Origin: Colwellia sp. 39_35_sub15_T18
GTDB taxonomy: Bacteria > Pseudomonadota > Gammaproteobacteria > Enterobacterales > Alteromonadaceae
Length of the DNA: 64,000 nucleotides
Assembly (NCBI GenBank): GCA_002162675.1
Contig: MAAE01000062.1
Span: 1-64,000, forward strand
Direction of reading: 5' to 3'
Below are positions 45,569 through 55,533 of the stretch, piece after piece (the first letter of the stretch is position 1; each line of letters starts with the position of its first letter). The translations under genes were made by a program, and so were the position numbers. The notes under the pieces are model-generated. The model was given only the letters and a program-made list of their open reading frames with translations, ran no database searches and was not told the origin of the DNA.

Positions 45569-47182
45569 ATGAATACCAAAACTGTTGCTGTTGACCAAAT
45601 GAAAGCATTAAAAAACAAACTTAATGCAGCAATAGAATCTAGGGCCTTACTTGAAGAAGACTTTACCGCCCAATCGAGTTTACTAATTCAATTTATTAGT
45701 AAACTGTCTCATGTATCAAAAGGCTTAAATATTGAGTTAGACAATCGTTTGGCTCAACTTAGAGTGCTACTCACCAAATCAGCACCAATTGCTGATATTG
45801 AAGATAAAATAGCTGAAATATCCAAACTATTACAACGCCATACTGTTACCAATGAACAAAACATAGCGAAAGTTCATCAACAGTTTAATCATACAGGTAA
45901 AAACTTACAAAAAATCAATGGCCTTCCTGAGAATTTACGCCGTAAATTACGGGCATTGTTAAAAGAAACTCAAACCACTAAAGATAGCCTTACTCAATAT
46001 ATTCCCTTATTTTCTCAATTGTTAGAGTTTTATGACTTTTCATTAAAATCAAAAAATGATAGACCAAAAGGCGGCTTATTGGCCAACACACCACAGCCAA
46101 CCCAAGCCACAACAGCAGACTCTGCTGAAAGCAAAAGCGCGGCAATCAATACCGCTTTAATAGAGAAAATATCGACTTGTTTAAGTAAGTTACAACTATC
46201 AACACAACATACTAAAGAGCTATTATCGATAAATAAAAGACTTATTTGTGAAACGTCTAATGATGATCTTTTGGAGCATTTCATCGAAATTTTTGATGTC
46301 ATTGTTGCTGACTTAAAAAATGAACGTGACAGTGCTAAAAACTTTTTAAGCACACTAAGTGAGACCTTAACAATAGTACAAAGCGCGGTTAAAAAGACCT
46401 TATCAACCTGCCAAAAGTCACAAGATACTAACGAAAGAATCAATTTAAAACTTCAAGATCAACTGCTCGACATGACGAGTACCGTCAAAAAAAACATGCC
46501 GTTAGAGCAAATGAAAGTAGATATTAATTTAAAACTGCAAACCATCGCATCGACGTTAAAACAAAAATCTAACTTTGAGCAGAAAAGCCAAGCAATACTG
46601 ACTAGTCAGTTAGATGAAATGGCTAAAAAAGTTGATAAGCTCGAAGTTCAAAGCCAAGAATTTGAAGCCAAATTAATAGAGCAACAACGTAAAAGCATGC
46701 AAGATGCACTAACCAAGCTTAACAATAGAGCCGCTTTTGATGACTACTTCACTAAAGCCATGGTACGTTTTTATCACCAACCTTATGAGCTTGCCTTAGT
46801 CGTAATAGACATAGATAACTTTAAAAACATCAACGATACCTACGGTCATACCGCTGGCGATAAAACCCTACAAGTTATTGCTAACACCATACAGAAAAAA
46901 GTCTCTGATGATACTTTTGTTGCCCGTTATGGCGGTGAAGAATTTGTACTTATTTACGCTAATATTAAAAAGCCAGCTGTGGTAAACGAGCTGAATGCGC
47001 TAAACAAAAGCATTGCACGTTTACCTTTTAAATTTAAAAATAATAAAGTTAGCATTACACTGTCTATCGGCGTCACCCATATAAAACCCGAGGATAATAT
47101 CCACATTGCTTTTGAACGTGCTGATGAGGCTATGTATAAGGCCAAAGCAGAAGGAAAAAATCAAGTAATATACCTGCCATAG
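45569..47182 (+). CDS. Diguanylate cyclase with helical N-terminal region
   Basis: Residues 1-370 are mostly helical, with coiled-coil segments (for example KSNFEQKSQAILTSQLDEMAKKVDKLEVQSQEFEAKL), and the C-terminal 165 residues are a GGDEF domain: DALTKLNNRAAFDDYF, VVIDIDNFKNINDTYGHTAGDK, ARYGGEEFVLIY. GGEEF is an active form, so the protein should make cyclic di-GMP. The inhibitory RxxD site reads KVSD, so product inhibition is probably absent. The layout is like DgcP of pseudomonads. No membrane segment is seen. Confidence 0.9.
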   Translation: MNTKTVAVDQMKALKNKLNAAIESRALLEEDFTAQSSLLIQFISKLSHVSKGLNIELDNRLAQLRVLLTKSAPIADIEDKIAEISKLLQRHTVTNEQNIAKVHQQFNHTGKNLQKINGLPENLRRKLRALLKETQTTKDSLTQYIPLFSQLLEFYDFSLKSKNDRPKGGLLANTPQPTQATTADSAESKSAAINTALIEKISTCLSKLQLSTQHTKELLSINKRLICETSNDDLLEHFIEIFDVIVADLKNERDSAKNFLSTLSETLTIVQSAVKKTLSTCQKSQDTNERINLKLQDQLLDMTSTVKKNMPLEQMKVDINLKLQTIASTLKQKSNFEQKSQAILTSQLDEMAKKVDKLEVQSQEFEAKLIEQQRKSMQDALTKLNNRAAFDDYFTKAMVRFYHQPYELALVVIDIDNFKNINDTYGHTAGDKTLQVIANTIQKKVSDDTFVARYGGEEFVLIYANIKKPAVVNELNALNKSIARLPFKFKNNKVSITLSIGVTHIKPEDNIHIAFERADEAMYKAKAEGKNQVIYLP

Positions 47183-47216
47183 ATACTCTCTAATAACCAA
47201 CCTATAAGGAAGCGTT

Positions 47217-48563
47217 ATGCATACTCAGCTTAACCCCGTTGGTACAATGAACATACTCTCGCAAGCAGAAGTAGATCAACTTCAGCAATCTTCTACCAGT
47301 GAACTTTATAACTTATATCGCAACTGTTCACTAGCCGTACTTAATGCCGGCAGCCATTCTGATGATGCTGAAGTGATTTATCAACAACACAAAGATTTCA
47401 GTATTCAAGTACTCCGCCGCGAACGAGGAGTTAAAATTAATCTTGAAAACCCACCAGAGCATGCCTTTGTTGATGGTAAAATAATCCGTGGTATTAGGGA
47501 GCATCTATCCGCCGTGTTACGCGATATTTTATTTATTAAAAATCGTTATCAAAACATGCATTGCATCCCAGAAACCTTAACCGATGCCACCTTTAGTATA
47601 TTGCGCAATGCCGATACAATTTTACCCGAAACCGAGCCTCGCCTTGTCACCTGTTGGGGCGGTCACTCGATCAAGCATAATGAATATAAATATACTAAAG
47701 CGGTAGGTTATGAACTCGGCCTGCGTAATTTTAATATATGCACCGGTTGCGGCCCAGGGGCAATGAAAGGCCCAATGAAAGGAGCGACCATAGGTCATGC
47801 CAAACAACGTAATAAAACGGGTCGATATATAGGATTAACTGAACCCAGTATTATTGCTGCCGAGCCTCCTAACGCTATCGTTAATGAGCTAGTCATTATG
47901 CCTGACATAGAAAAACGATTAGAAGCGTTTGTGCGTATGTCTCATGGTTTAATTATTTTTCCTGGTGGTGCAGGTACAGCAGAAGAATTACTGTATGTTT
48001 TAGGGATATTATTAAATGAGCAAAACAAAGAACAAATGCTACCTATCATATTAACAGGCCCAAGCAGTGCCAGTGATTACTTCACTGAAATAGACGCCTT
48101 TATTGGCGCAACGTTAGGCAAAGAAGCGCAACAGTTATATAAAATAATTATAGATGACGCCCAACAAGTGGCAAAAGTAATGAGTGAGGGCTTAGTGCAA
48201 GTACTAGCCAATCGTAAAAAAACCGGAGATGCTTTTCACTTTAATTGGTCATTAGAAATAACCGATGACTTTCAAAAGCCGTTCGAGCCAAACCATGAAA
48301 ACATGTCGGCATTGAATATTAGCCATGAACTATCTACCGCAGAACTAGCAGCAAATTTACGCAGAGTTTTTTCTGGTATAGTGGCAGGAAATGTCAAATC
48401 AGGTGGCATTAAAGCCATTCGAAAACACGGACCTTTTATGATCTCAGGCGACAAAAAGATTATGAGCTTAATGGATAAATTACTCGCCTCTTTTGTTAGC
48501 CAACAACGTATGAAGTTACCCGGCAGTGAATATGTACCCTGCTATAAAGTCATAGAGGAGTAA
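47217..48563 (+). CDS. ppnN: Nucleotide 5'-monophosphate nucleosidase PpnN
   Basis: PpnN (YgdH) cleaves purine and pyrimidine monophosphates to base and ribose phosphate, and in E. coli is controlled by (p)ppGpp. The 448-residue protein matches along its length: SELYNLYRNCSLAVLNAGS, RRERGVKINLENPPEHAFVDGKIIRGIREHL, VTCWGGHSI, CTGCGPGAMKGPMKGATIGHAKQR and the LOG-type loop IIFPGGAGTAEELLYVLGI. It is three bases upstream of xni, as in E. coli (ygdH-ygdG). Confidence 0.96.
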   Translation: MHTQLNPVGTMNILSQAEVDQLQQSSTSELYNLYRNCSLAVLNAGSHSDDAEVIYQQHKDFSIQVLRRERGVKINLENPPEHAFVDGKIIRGIREHLSAVLRDILFIKNRYQNMHCIPETLTDATFSILRNADTILPETEPRLVTCWGGHSIKHNEYKYTKAVGYELGLRNFNICTGCGPGAMKGPMKGATIGHAKQRNKTGRYIGLTEPSIIAAEPPNAIVNELVIMPDIEKRLEAFVRMSHGLIIFPGGAGTAEELLYVLGILLNEQNKEQMLPIILTGPSSASDYFTEIDAFIGATLGKEAQQLYKIIIDDAQQVAKVMSEGLVQVLANRKKTGDAFHFNWSLEITDDFQKPFEPNHENMSALNISHELSTAELAANLRRVFSGIVAGNVKSGGIKAIRKHGPFMISGDKKIMSLMDKLLASFVSQQRMKLPGSEYVPCYKVIEE

Positions 48564-48566
48564 TCA

Positions 48567-49454
48567 GTGTCAGCTCATTTAGTTTTGATAGATGCTTTGA
48601 ATTTAATTCGACGAATTTATGCCGTACAAGAACGTCCTTTTGTTCAAAGCAAAACTCAAATAGAGCATGAGCTGGCTGAAAAAACCCAGAAGCAGGTTTT
48701 ATTCAACACACAGAATGCTTGCACCAAAGCACTAGAAAATATATTAGCTTTACAACAGCCAAGCCATGCCTTAGCGGTGTTTGATAGCCAGCAACCTTGT
48801 TGGCGCTATAAATTGTACCCTGACTATAAAAAAGGCCGCAAAAAAATGCCCGCACATTTAGCCAATGAGCTTAGCAATATTCAAGATGCCTTTATGCAGC
48901 ATTACGTTGACTCATTAGTATCAGAAGACGATGAAGCCGATGACTTAATTGCGACTCTCGCCACAAAAATGGCACTTCATGGCCAAAATGTCACCATTAT
49001 CTCTACCGATAAAGGTTTCTTATCGTTATTAAATACTAATATTCGTGTTTACGACTATTTCAACCGCCGCTATTTAGATGAGCAGCATGTCAAAAATAAA
49101 TTTGATGTTAAACCCGCACAACTTATCGATTTATGGACACTCACCGGTGATAACACCAATAAAATCCCTGGTGTTGCCGGTATAGGACAAATCACCGCAG
49201 CCAGCTTATTAAATCAGTATGGCTCTCTTGGCGCTATTATAAATAGTGATGAAATAAAACCGGTAATAAAAGAGAAACTCAGTCAAAGCGAAGATCAAAT
49301 CGCGTTAAGCAGAAAGTTACTCACTTTTAAGCAAGACATTCCGTTGGGCTTTAATTTAAAAGACCTACGTTTAGAGAGCCTAAGTGTAAAGAAAAGTGAC
49401 ATAGAAAATTCAACATTAACAGTTGATGACAACAAAAAGCAGCAAAAACTTTAA
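48567..49454 (+). CDS. xni: Flap endonuclease Xni (YgdG)
   Basis: Xni is a 5'-nuclease homologous to the small domain of DNA polymerase I. The 295-residue product shows HLVLIDALNLIRRIYAVQ, ALAVFDSQQPCWRYKLYPDYKKGRKKMP, EDDEADDLIATLATKM with the metal ligands, ISTDKGFLSLL and the helix-hairpin-helix GDNTNKIPGVAGIGQITAASLLNQYGS. The start is GTG, with a strong GAGGAG site six bases before it. The C-terminal tail is slightly longer than usual. Confidence 0.94.
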   Translation: MSAHLVLIDALNLIRRIYAVQERPFVQSKTQIEHELAEKTQKQVLFNTQNACTKALENILALQQPSHALAVFDSQQPCWRYKLYPDYKKGRKKMPAHLANELSNIQDAFMQHYVDSLVSEDDEADDLIATLATKMALHGQNVTIISTDKGFLSLLNTNIRVYDYFNRRYLDEQHVKNKFDVKPAQLIDLWTLTGDNTNKIPGVAGIGQITAASLLNQYGSLGAIINSDEIKPVIKEKLSQSEDQIALSRKLLTFKQDIPLGFNLKDLRLESLSVKKSDIENSTLTVDDNKKQQKL

Positions 49455-49551
49455 ACTCCCTTTAAATCTAGCTATTATTCCTATCGGTATTATTTGCACG
49501 GTAAGCTGCATTAATAAGCTGTACTATATTTTAGAATTTTAGAGATAAAAA

Positions 49552-49977
49552 ATGAACAAAAAAGTAATTACTCGTATCCTTCTTGCCCTGGCTGTTTATG
49601 GGATTTTTGTCGTTTTGGTGATGTTTTTCTATGATGATAGCCCTGACAAAATGGCATGGAAAGACAGAGAAGCCTACAACCGTCAGTTTATTGCCAAACT
49701 TAACATTGAACAATTTACCTTTGACCAAGCGCTTAAGCAGCTCGGTAGCCCAGATATCACCGAAGCAAGAAAAGTTGCCCAAAATAATTTTCAGGTAATG
49801 TTTTACCGAACTCAACATGTAAAATCTGATGGTATTACCACACAAGATGAATGTACTTTTTTACTGTTTGTTAATGGTGCTCTTAAAGAGATTGGTTTAG
49901 GTGATAATTACCCAAAAAACTGGGGAATTATTGATAATCATCAAGTACATGAAAATACGGTAACAACTATAGACTAA
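49552..49977 (+). CDS. DUF3192-type membrane-anchored protein
   Basis: An N-terminal membrane anchor (RILLALAVYGIFVVLVMFFY, residues 8-27) precedes a DUF3192 domain: FQVMFYRTQHVKSDGITTQDECTFLLFVNGALKEIG. It is 141 residues. The match to the lipoprotein at 36163-36546 (YYRTQRKHKDGITSKDECTYLEFVNGEL) marks the two as paralogues with different anchors. Function unknown. Confidence 0.82.
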   Translation: MNKKVITRILLALAVYGIFVVLVMFFYDDSPDKMAWKDREAYNRQFIAKLNIEQFTFDQALKQLGSPDITEARKVAQNNFQVMFYRTQHVKSDGITTQDECTFLLFVNGALKEIGLGDNYPKNWGIIDNHQVHENTVTTID

Positions 49978-50009
49978 AGTAACCTTGATGCGATTAGCAT
50001 TTACACTTA

Positions 50010-50055
50010 CTATTATTCGATAAACTATTTGCATTGGCTATTATTCGATAAACTA
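50010..50055 (+). repeat. Two 18-bp direct repeats upstream of icd
   Basis: CTATTATTCGATAAACTA occurs at 50010-50027 and again, unchanged, at 50038-50055. The 28-bp period is just under three helix turns. The repeats lie 200 bp before the dehydrogenase gene and 33 bp after the DUF3192 stop. A regulator site or a recent duplication are both possible. Confidence 0.7.
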
Positions 50056-50254
50056 AAGGTGTTAAGTAAACTTTCAAGCTCGCTTACAGGCCTTTTACAT
50101 GATATAAAGCGCACCATAAACCTGCTAGGCGGCTCACTTAGCTAGGCAGTTCAGCGTCCGCTTACTTTTTAAATTACATAAGCTAATGCTAACTTAACTC
50201 ATTCAGGCTAGACAAATATGGCTAGTTACACATAAATATTACAAGGTGAAATAA

Positions 50255-51262
50255 ATGACTCAGCAAACTATCACAGTGATCCCCGGCGACGGCATTGGTC
50301 CAAGCATTATTGAAGCGACGATTAAAGTATTAGACAAAGCGGGCTGTAATTTCATTTATGAATATGCTGATGCTGGTTTAACCGCATTAGAGAATCACGG
50401 TGAATTAGTTCCGCAAGAAACCATGGACCTTATCGAAAAAAATAAAATCACCTTAAAAGGGCCATTAACTACGCCTGTTGGGGAAGGTTTTACCTCTATT
50501 AATGTCACCTTACGCAAACAGTTTAAGTTATACGCAAACTTACGCCCAGTATTGTCTTTTAAAGGTACAAAAGCTCGCTACGAGAACATTGATATATTAA
50601 CCGTACGCGAAAATACTCAAGGTATGTACTCAGGTGTTGGTCAAGTAGTATCGGATGACGGTACACAAGCCGAAGCAATGAGTATTGTCACCAGAGATGG
50701 CGCTGAAAAAATATTAACTTTTGCCTATGAAACTGCCCGTAAAGAAGGTCGAAAAAAAGTAACCGCGGTTCATAAGGCTAACATTTTAAAATCAACATCA
50801 GGTTTATTCTTAAAAGTTGCTCGTGAAGTAGCTCAGCGCTACCCTGAAATTGAGTCAACTGAAATGATTGTTGATAACTGCTGCATGCAACTTGTAATGA
50901 ACCCTGAGCAGTTTGACGTTATTGTTACCACCAACCTTTTTGGTGATATTTTATCTGATCTTTGTGCTGGCTTAGTGGGCGGTTTAGGGATGGCGCCGGG
51001 CGCAAACATTGGTGAAGATTGTGCCATTTTTGAAGCCGTTCATGGCAGTGCTCCTGATATTGCTGGCAAAAACTTAGCTAATCCAACTTCGGTTATATTA
51101 GCCGCCTTACAAATGCTTGAATATCTAGAAATGGGCGATAAAGCAGAGAAAATAAGAAAAGCGTTAATTGATGTAATTGCCAGTGGCGATCGCACTACTC
51201 GTGATTTAGGTGGTACTCATGGTACGACTGACTTCACTGAAGCCTTACTTGATAGACTATAA
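50255..51262 (+). CDS. Isocitrate dehydrogenase, NAD-type short form
   Basis: The 335-residue enzyme belongs to the isocitrate/isopropylmalate dehydrogenase family: TVIPGDGIGPSIIEATIKVL at the start, SINVTLRKQFKLYANLRP with the substrate Arg residues, the metal site TTNLFGDILSDLCAGLVGGLGMAPGANIG, and EAVHGSAPDIAGKNLANPTSVILA. Length and the SINVTLRK block fit NAD-dependent isocitrate dehydrogenase rather than the longer (about 416) NADP enzyme or LeuB. It has a GGTGAAAT site and ends in a clear terminator. Confidence 0.88.
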   Translation: MTQQTITVIPGDGIGPSIIEATIKVLDKAGCNFIYEYADAGLTALENHGELVPQETMDLIEKNKITLKGPLTTPVGEGFTSINVTLRKQFKLYANLRPVLSFKGTKARYENIDILTVRENTQGMYSGVGQVVSDDGTQAEAMSIVTRDGAEKILTFAYETARKEGRKKVTAVHKANILKSTSGLFLKVAREVAQRYPEIESTEMIVDNCCMQLVMNPEQFDVIVTTNLFGDILSDLCAGLVGGLGMAPGANIGEDCAIFEAVHGSAPDIAGKNLANPTSVILAALQMLEYLEMGDKAEKIRKALIDVIASGDRTTRDLGGTHGTTDFTEALLDRL

Positions 51263-51284
51263 GTCAAAGGCATCGAAATAATAA

Positions 51285-51326
51285 AAAAAGGGCAAGTAAA
51301 TGAATTATTCATTACTTGCCCTTTTT
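51285..51326. terminator. Bidirectional terminator between icd-type gene and rsuA
   Basis: AAAAAGGGCAAGTAA and TTACTTGCCCTTTTT form a long stem, with one bulged A, around ATGAATTATTCA. Runs of A on one side and T on the other let it work for both convergent genes. Confidence 0.85.
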
Positions 51327-51353
51327 ATAAGTAAGCTCAGCTTAAAAACAAAG

Positions 51354-52139
51354 CTAGCTAAACAATGCCACTTCTGTTGGTGTTAAAGCCCGCCACTGCC
51401 CTGCGGGTAGATCAGCAAGTTTTATTCCGCCAATTTGTTCTCGGTGCAAACCAACCACTTTATTACCTACCGCAGCAAACATGCGCTTAACTTGATGATA
51501 TTTACCTTCGGTAATGGTTAATAATACTTCATCAACAGAGCTGTTAGGTTCTGTATCAAGCTCTTCATCAAGTTTTTGGTTAGATACCCGACTAGACACT
51601 CTACTAGGCAAGTCACTGTTATAAACTAGCTCTAAAATGGCGGGGCGAGTTAAAGACGATTCCCCTTGTAATTGTACTCCCTGCTTGAATTGCTCAATAA
51701 CATCAGCAGCTTTGTCCGCTGAAAGAGCATTTCTTAGCCATACTCTATAGGTTTTCTGACAGTCTTTTTTCGGTGAGATTACATTGTGCGACCATCGGCC
51801 ATCATCGGTAATTAACACTAAGCCGGTAGTGTCAGCATCGAGTCGACCGGCAATATGTAAATCAAAAGCTTTATCCACCTCCAGAAAATGTAATACTGAA
51901 GGATAAACTTCATCCACATTCGAACAAATTGAGTCAACGACTTTATGCAGCATAAAATAGCGAGAGGTTCTAGCGCTTAATACTTGACCATCAATGGTTA
52001 TGCTATTATTTTCATGAACCTGCATTGCTGAATTTTTAGCCACCTCATCATTTACACGAACTTCACCACTTTTGAGCAGTTTTTTTGCTTCGTTTCTCGT
52101 TAGTTCAGTACTTTTACAAATAAATTTATCAAGACGCAT
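51354..52139 (-). CDS. rsuA: 16S rRNA pseudouridine 516 synthase RsuA
   Basis: RsuA makes pseudouridine 516 in 16S rRNA. The family start is MRLDKFICKSTELTRNEAKKLL (S4 domain), so I choose the ATG at 52139 (261 residues) over an open frame reaching 52220. SRYFMLHKVVDSICS, the catalytic Asp in HIAGRLDADTTGLVLITDDGRWSHNVISP and GKYHQVKRMFAAVGNKVVGLHR are all typical. A 25-residue Ser/Glu-rich insert near residue 190 is unusual. It lies 34 bases after roxA. Confidence 0.93.
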   Translation of the reverse strand: MRLDKFICKSTELTRNEAKKLLKSGEVRVNDEVAKNSAMQVHENNSITIDGQVLSARTSRYFMLHKVVDSICSNVDEVYPSVLHFLEVDKAFDLHIAGRLDADTTGLVLITDDGRWSHNVISPKKDCQKTYRVWLRNALSADKAADVIEQFKQGVQLQGESSLTRPAILELVYNSDLPSRVSSRVSNQKLDEELDTEPNSSVDEVLLTITEGKYHQVKRMFAAVGNKVVGLHREQIGGIKLADLPAGQWRALTPTEVALFS

Positions 52140-52173
52140 AGTTATTTTTAATAATAGTTGTTTTCTATAGTAG

Positions 52174-53337
52174 TTATTCGGCTTCAGTCCAAAACCAATA
52201 GCCTTGATCAAGCAACTCAACCATTAAGCTAACAAAATGTTCATTATCACGCCATGGTGTCAGTTCTTCAGGCATCACAACAAGTTGATCACAGAGTAAT
52301 TTAATCGCTGGCGCAATTTCTGGGGCAAAGGTAACTTGCTCACCATTAATATAACAAACACCGTCAGCAACATTGTCTGCAACAGAACCTTCAAAATAGA
52401 AGGCTCTTAAGCCACCTAAACGCTTAATGGCATGAATAGCTAATAACTCACTCACTTCATCTTGAGCAAAAGGTTCTTCACTAGGCATTAAATCAAGCTC
52501 ATGCTTGGCACTCGTTAAAAACTTACCGACAAAGTTTTCAAACACTTGATCGTCATCCAGCAAATTTTGCAGTTGCTGCTTAATGTTTGCATAATCATTA
52601 GTGGTAATTTCACCACTATGCTGGGTCGTTTGCCTATTAGCATCTGTAAGTAACTGGTTACCTAAATCATTATCAATAAGATGATCGGCAAAACCACTTA
52701 ACAAACTGATGGCAGAGTTAGCACGAAAACCTATTGAAAAGCTCATAGAAGGTTCTAACGCAATACCTTCATGGGGAAACCCCGGTGGAATATATAAAAT
52801 ATCGCCCGCCGCTAGCTCAACATCAATAATGGCATCAAAGGCTTCAACGTGTAACAAGGCTTCATGAGCGATAACTTCATTGTGCTGACCTTTGTCACCC
52901 ACTCGCCAATGGCGTTTACCTGAGCCTTGGCAAATAAAAGTATCATAATTATCGATATGTGGACCAACACCACCGCCCGGCATAGCAAAACTTGCCATTA
53001 AATCGTCTAAACGCCAATGAGGTAAAAAGCGAAAGGGTTCAATGAGCTCAGCCGATTCTTCAGAAAAATTATCAAGCGCTTGGATCACTAAAGACCAATC
53101 ACGTTCACCTAAGTGTTCATAACTTTCAAACGGACCAAACTCTGCCTGCCACTGGCCATCTTTCTTAGCAACCAAACGAGATTGCACCGTTTCTTCCATG
53201 GCAATACCAGCAAATTCATCAGCAGCAATAGGGTCAACAAAATCTTTAAAACCCTGGCGAATAAGCACAGGCTTTTTTTGCCAGTACTTTGTTAAAAACT
53301 CATTCTGGCTCATTTGGTTTAGATCTAAGGTATACAT
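52174..53337 (-). CDS. roxA: 50S ribosomal protein L16 arginine hydroxylase RoxA (YcfD)
   Basis: RoxA is a JmjC-type Fe(II)/2-oxoglutarate oxygenase that hydroxylates an Arg of ribosomal protein L16. The 387-residue protein shows LTKYWQKKPVLIRQGF, the iron ligands in GGGVGPHIDNYDTFICQ (HxD), GKRHWRVGD and LAAGDILYIPPGFPHEGIALEPSMSFSIGFRA with the distal His. AAGAGAAAATT precedes the ATG at 53337; an open frame reaches 53403, but that would overlap kdsB. Confidence 0.93.
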   Translation of the reverse strand: MYTLDLNQMSQNEFLTKYWQKKPVLIRQGFKDFVDPIAADEFAGIAMEETVQSRLVAKKDGQWQAEFGPFESYEHLGERDWSLVIQALDNFSEESAELIEPFRFLPHWRLDDLMASFAMPGGGVGPHIDNYDTFICQGSGKRHWRVGDKGQHNEVIAHEALLHVEAFDAIIDVELAAGDILYIPPGFPHEGIALEPSMSFSIGFRANSAISLLSGFADHLIDNDLGNQLLTDANRQTTQHSGEITTNDYANIKQQLQNLLDDDQVFENFVGKFLTSAKHELDLMPSEEPFAQDEVSELLAIHAIKRLGGLRAFYFEGSVADNVADGVCYINGEQVTFAPEIAPAIKLLCDQLVVMPEELTPWRDNEHFVSLMVELLDQGYWFWTEAE

Positions 53338-53368
53338 AATTTTCTCTTTTTGAAAAGTAGTTAAAGCA

Positions 53369-54199
53369 CTACAAACTTGCAGCATAAGCTCTTGCTTTCT
53401 CAAGATCTTCAGGGGTGTCTACCCCTTCTACCGGCACATTAGCTTTTGCTACTGCCACGTGAATATGCTCACCTTGATAAAGCACTCTTAATTGCTCAAG
53501 CGCCTCAATTTGCTCTAATTGGCTAGTAGGCCAACTAACATAATCTTTTATGAAGCCTGCTCGATAGGCGTAAATACCCACATGCCGTAAATAGAATTCG
53601 CCAATATCATTAATATTATTGTTACCTAAAAAACGCGCTCTATCATAAGGAATGGTGGCACGACTAAAATACAAGGCATAGCCATCTTTGTCGGTTAACA
53701 CTTTCACCGCATTGGCATTAAAGACTTCTGCAACGGAGTCAATATTAATGGCTAAGGTCGACATACGCGCAATTTTTTGATTGTTACTTTGGTCTTGAGC
53801 AGCAAGATTATCAGCCACTTGAGCAATATTCTCAGGGGGAATAAAAGGTTCATCTCCCTGCACATTAACGATAATTTCATTATCACTAAATTGATATTGT
53901 TCCATCACTTCAGCTAAACGCTCAGTGCCTGATTGATGATCGCTACGTGTTTTGCATACTTCACCACCAAAGCCTTTAACCACTTGCTCAACGTCATCAT
54001 TGTCGGTTGCTACAATCACTTTGCTGGCGCCACTTAGCTTTGCCTTTTCAACCACCCATTGGATCATGGGTTTACCGGCAATATCGGCCAGCACCTTACC
54101 GGGTAAGCGCGATGATTGATAACGAGCAGGAATAACAACAACAAACGATCTTACCTCTGTAGTAGAGGTATTAGTAGCGGCATTAGTAGCGACAGTCAT
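53369..54199 (-). CDS. kdsB: CMP-KDO synthetase (3-deoxy-manno-octulosonate cytidylyltransferase)
   Basis: KdsB activates KDO with CTP for lipopolysaccharide core synthesis. Motifs: [72 protein letters not shown] and [17 protein letters not shown] with EQLRVL. Length 276 includes a Thr-rich N-terminal tail of about 17 residues. It is in an envelope cluster with ycaR, lpxK and msbA. Confidence 0.96.
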   Translation of the reverse strand: MTVATNAATNTSTTEVRSFVVVIPARYQSSRLPGKVLADIAGKPMIQWVVEKAKLSGASKVIVATDNDDVEQVVKGFGGEVCKTRSDHQSGTERLAEVMEQYQFSDNEIIVNVQGDEPFIPPENIAQVADNLAAQDQSNNQKIARMSTLAINIDSVAEVFNANAVKVLTDKDGYALYFSRATIPYDRARFLGNNNINDIGEFYLRHVGIYAYRAGFIKDYVSWPTSQLEQIEALEQLRVLYQGEHIHVAVAKANVPVEGVDTPEDLEKARAYAASL

Positions 54200-54208
54200 A
54201 GTCTATTC

Positions 54209-54415
54209 CTATTCTGCGTTAACCGAAGCATCAGCTGAGCTATCGACTGAAAGATGACGAGCTTCACTTTCTAATAGCACAGGAATATCTTTATCTATTG
54301 CGTAAGCCAATTTATCAAATTTACAGATAAGCTCTTGCTGCTCTTTGTTGTAGTCAAGTTTGCCTTTGCAGACAGGACAAGCCAATATTTCCATTAATTT
54401 TGTATCGAACGCCAT
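54209..54415 (-). CDS. ycaR: YcaR (Trm112-like) small protein
   Basis: The 68-residue protein has the Trm112/YcaR form: [48 protein letters not shown]. Two of the usual four Cys are in CPVC; the second pair is reduced to one Cys (ICKFD), so zinc binding is uncertain. It lies between lpxK and kdsB, its usual place. Function in this setting is not established. Confidence 0.93.
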   Translation of the reverse strand: MAFDTKLMEILACPVCKGKLDYNKEQQELICKFDKLAYAIDKDIPVLLESEARHLSVDSSADASVNAE

Positions 54416-54471
54416 GATTTTATTCTCTATGTTTATTTTACTTAATTTTACTTTACTTAGTTTTATTTTGC

Positions 54472-55515
54472 TTAGTTTGTCGCTATTACTTGTATTTTTT
54501 GTCGTATTACGTGCTCATCTTGCTCAGAAAATAAAGCATTGACGGGTAGATACCACCAGTTATCTTGTGCGAATGCTCGGCATTTTACCGCATCTTTCTC
54601 GGTCATTAATAGCGGTAATATTACTTTAAAGTGATTAAATTGATTAAATTGATTAAAGTCATCAACCGTGAAACTTTTATGGTCAACAAAACCTTGTTGC
54701 TTCATTAAATGAAAACCAAGCGTTTGTAGCGTATCAAAAAAACGCTGCGGATCGCCAATACCAGCAACGGCATTAATATTTTGCCATTGCTTTAAAAAGG
54801 TTGTTAATGGTAATTTTTTTCCGGTCTTGATGTGAATAACTTCACTTGCCGCTAATTTCATTAATAATGAGCTATTGTTATTCGTTATTGCAAGTTCATT
54901 AGGCTTGCTACCATTATAAATAAGCATATCAGCCTGTTGCAAACGCCAAACGCCTTCTCGCAAGGGACCTGCTGGCAATAATAAACCATTACCAAACTGG
55001 CGTTTACCATCAATAACAATAATGTCTAAATCACGCTTTAAGCGATAATGTTGTAGGCCGTCATCACTAATAATAATATCGCAGCCTAGTTCAACCAACA
55101 TTTGTGCATTAGCCACACGATCTGCGCCAACAACAACTGGCACGTTGCAACGCTGATAGATTAAAATAGGCTCGTCACCTGCTTGGCTAGTGGTGCTGTT
55201 GTTATCAAGTAAATAGGGATAAATTTCGGCTGTACCACCATAACCACGAGAAATAACCCCAGGCTTTAGGCCTAACGTTTTAGCTAATTCAACTAAATGC
55301 AAGACCACAGGTGTTTTACCATTACCGCCAATACCAATATTGCCAACAACAATAACAGTTTTGTCTATTTGATAAGATTTCATCAAACCCAAACGAAAAG
55401 CTAGCCTTCTTGCAGAGCTAAGCAAATAAAACAAGCCCGTTAACGGCAATAATAAAGGCACTAAGTAATACTTTGCTGGGTGGTTTTTAAACCATACTTT
55501 TTCAATTAAGCGCAC
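54472..55515 (-). CDS. lpxK: Tetraacyldisaccharide 4'-kinase LpxK
   Basis: LpxK phosphorylates the lipid A precursor at the inner membrane. A membrane-facing helix near residues 15-35 ([19 protein letters not shown]) precedes the P-loop [19 protein letters not shown] (about 55-73) and the family block [47 protein letters not shown] follows. Length 347 is near E. coli (328). It lies 18 bases downstream of msbA, as in most gammaproteobacteria. Confidence 0.95.
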   Translation of the reverse strand: MRLIEKVWFKNHPAKYYLVPLLLPLTGLFYLLSSARRLAFRLGLMKSYQIDKTVIVVGNIGIGGNGKTPVVLHLVELAKTLGLKPGVISRGYGGTAEIYPYLLDNNSTTSQAGDEPILIYQRCNVPVVVGADRVANAQMLVELGCDIIISDDGLQHYRLKRDLDIIVIDGKRQFGNGLLLPAGPLREGVWRLQQADMLIYNGSKPNELAITNNNSSLLMKLAASEVIHIKTGKKLPLTTFLKQWQNINAVAGIGDPQRFFDTLQTLGFHLMKQQGFVDHKSFTVDDFNQFNQFNHFKVILPLLMTEKDAVKCRAFAQDNWWYLPVNALFSEQDEHVIRQKIQVIATN

Positions 55516-55533
55516 ATCAACTCCACATTAACG

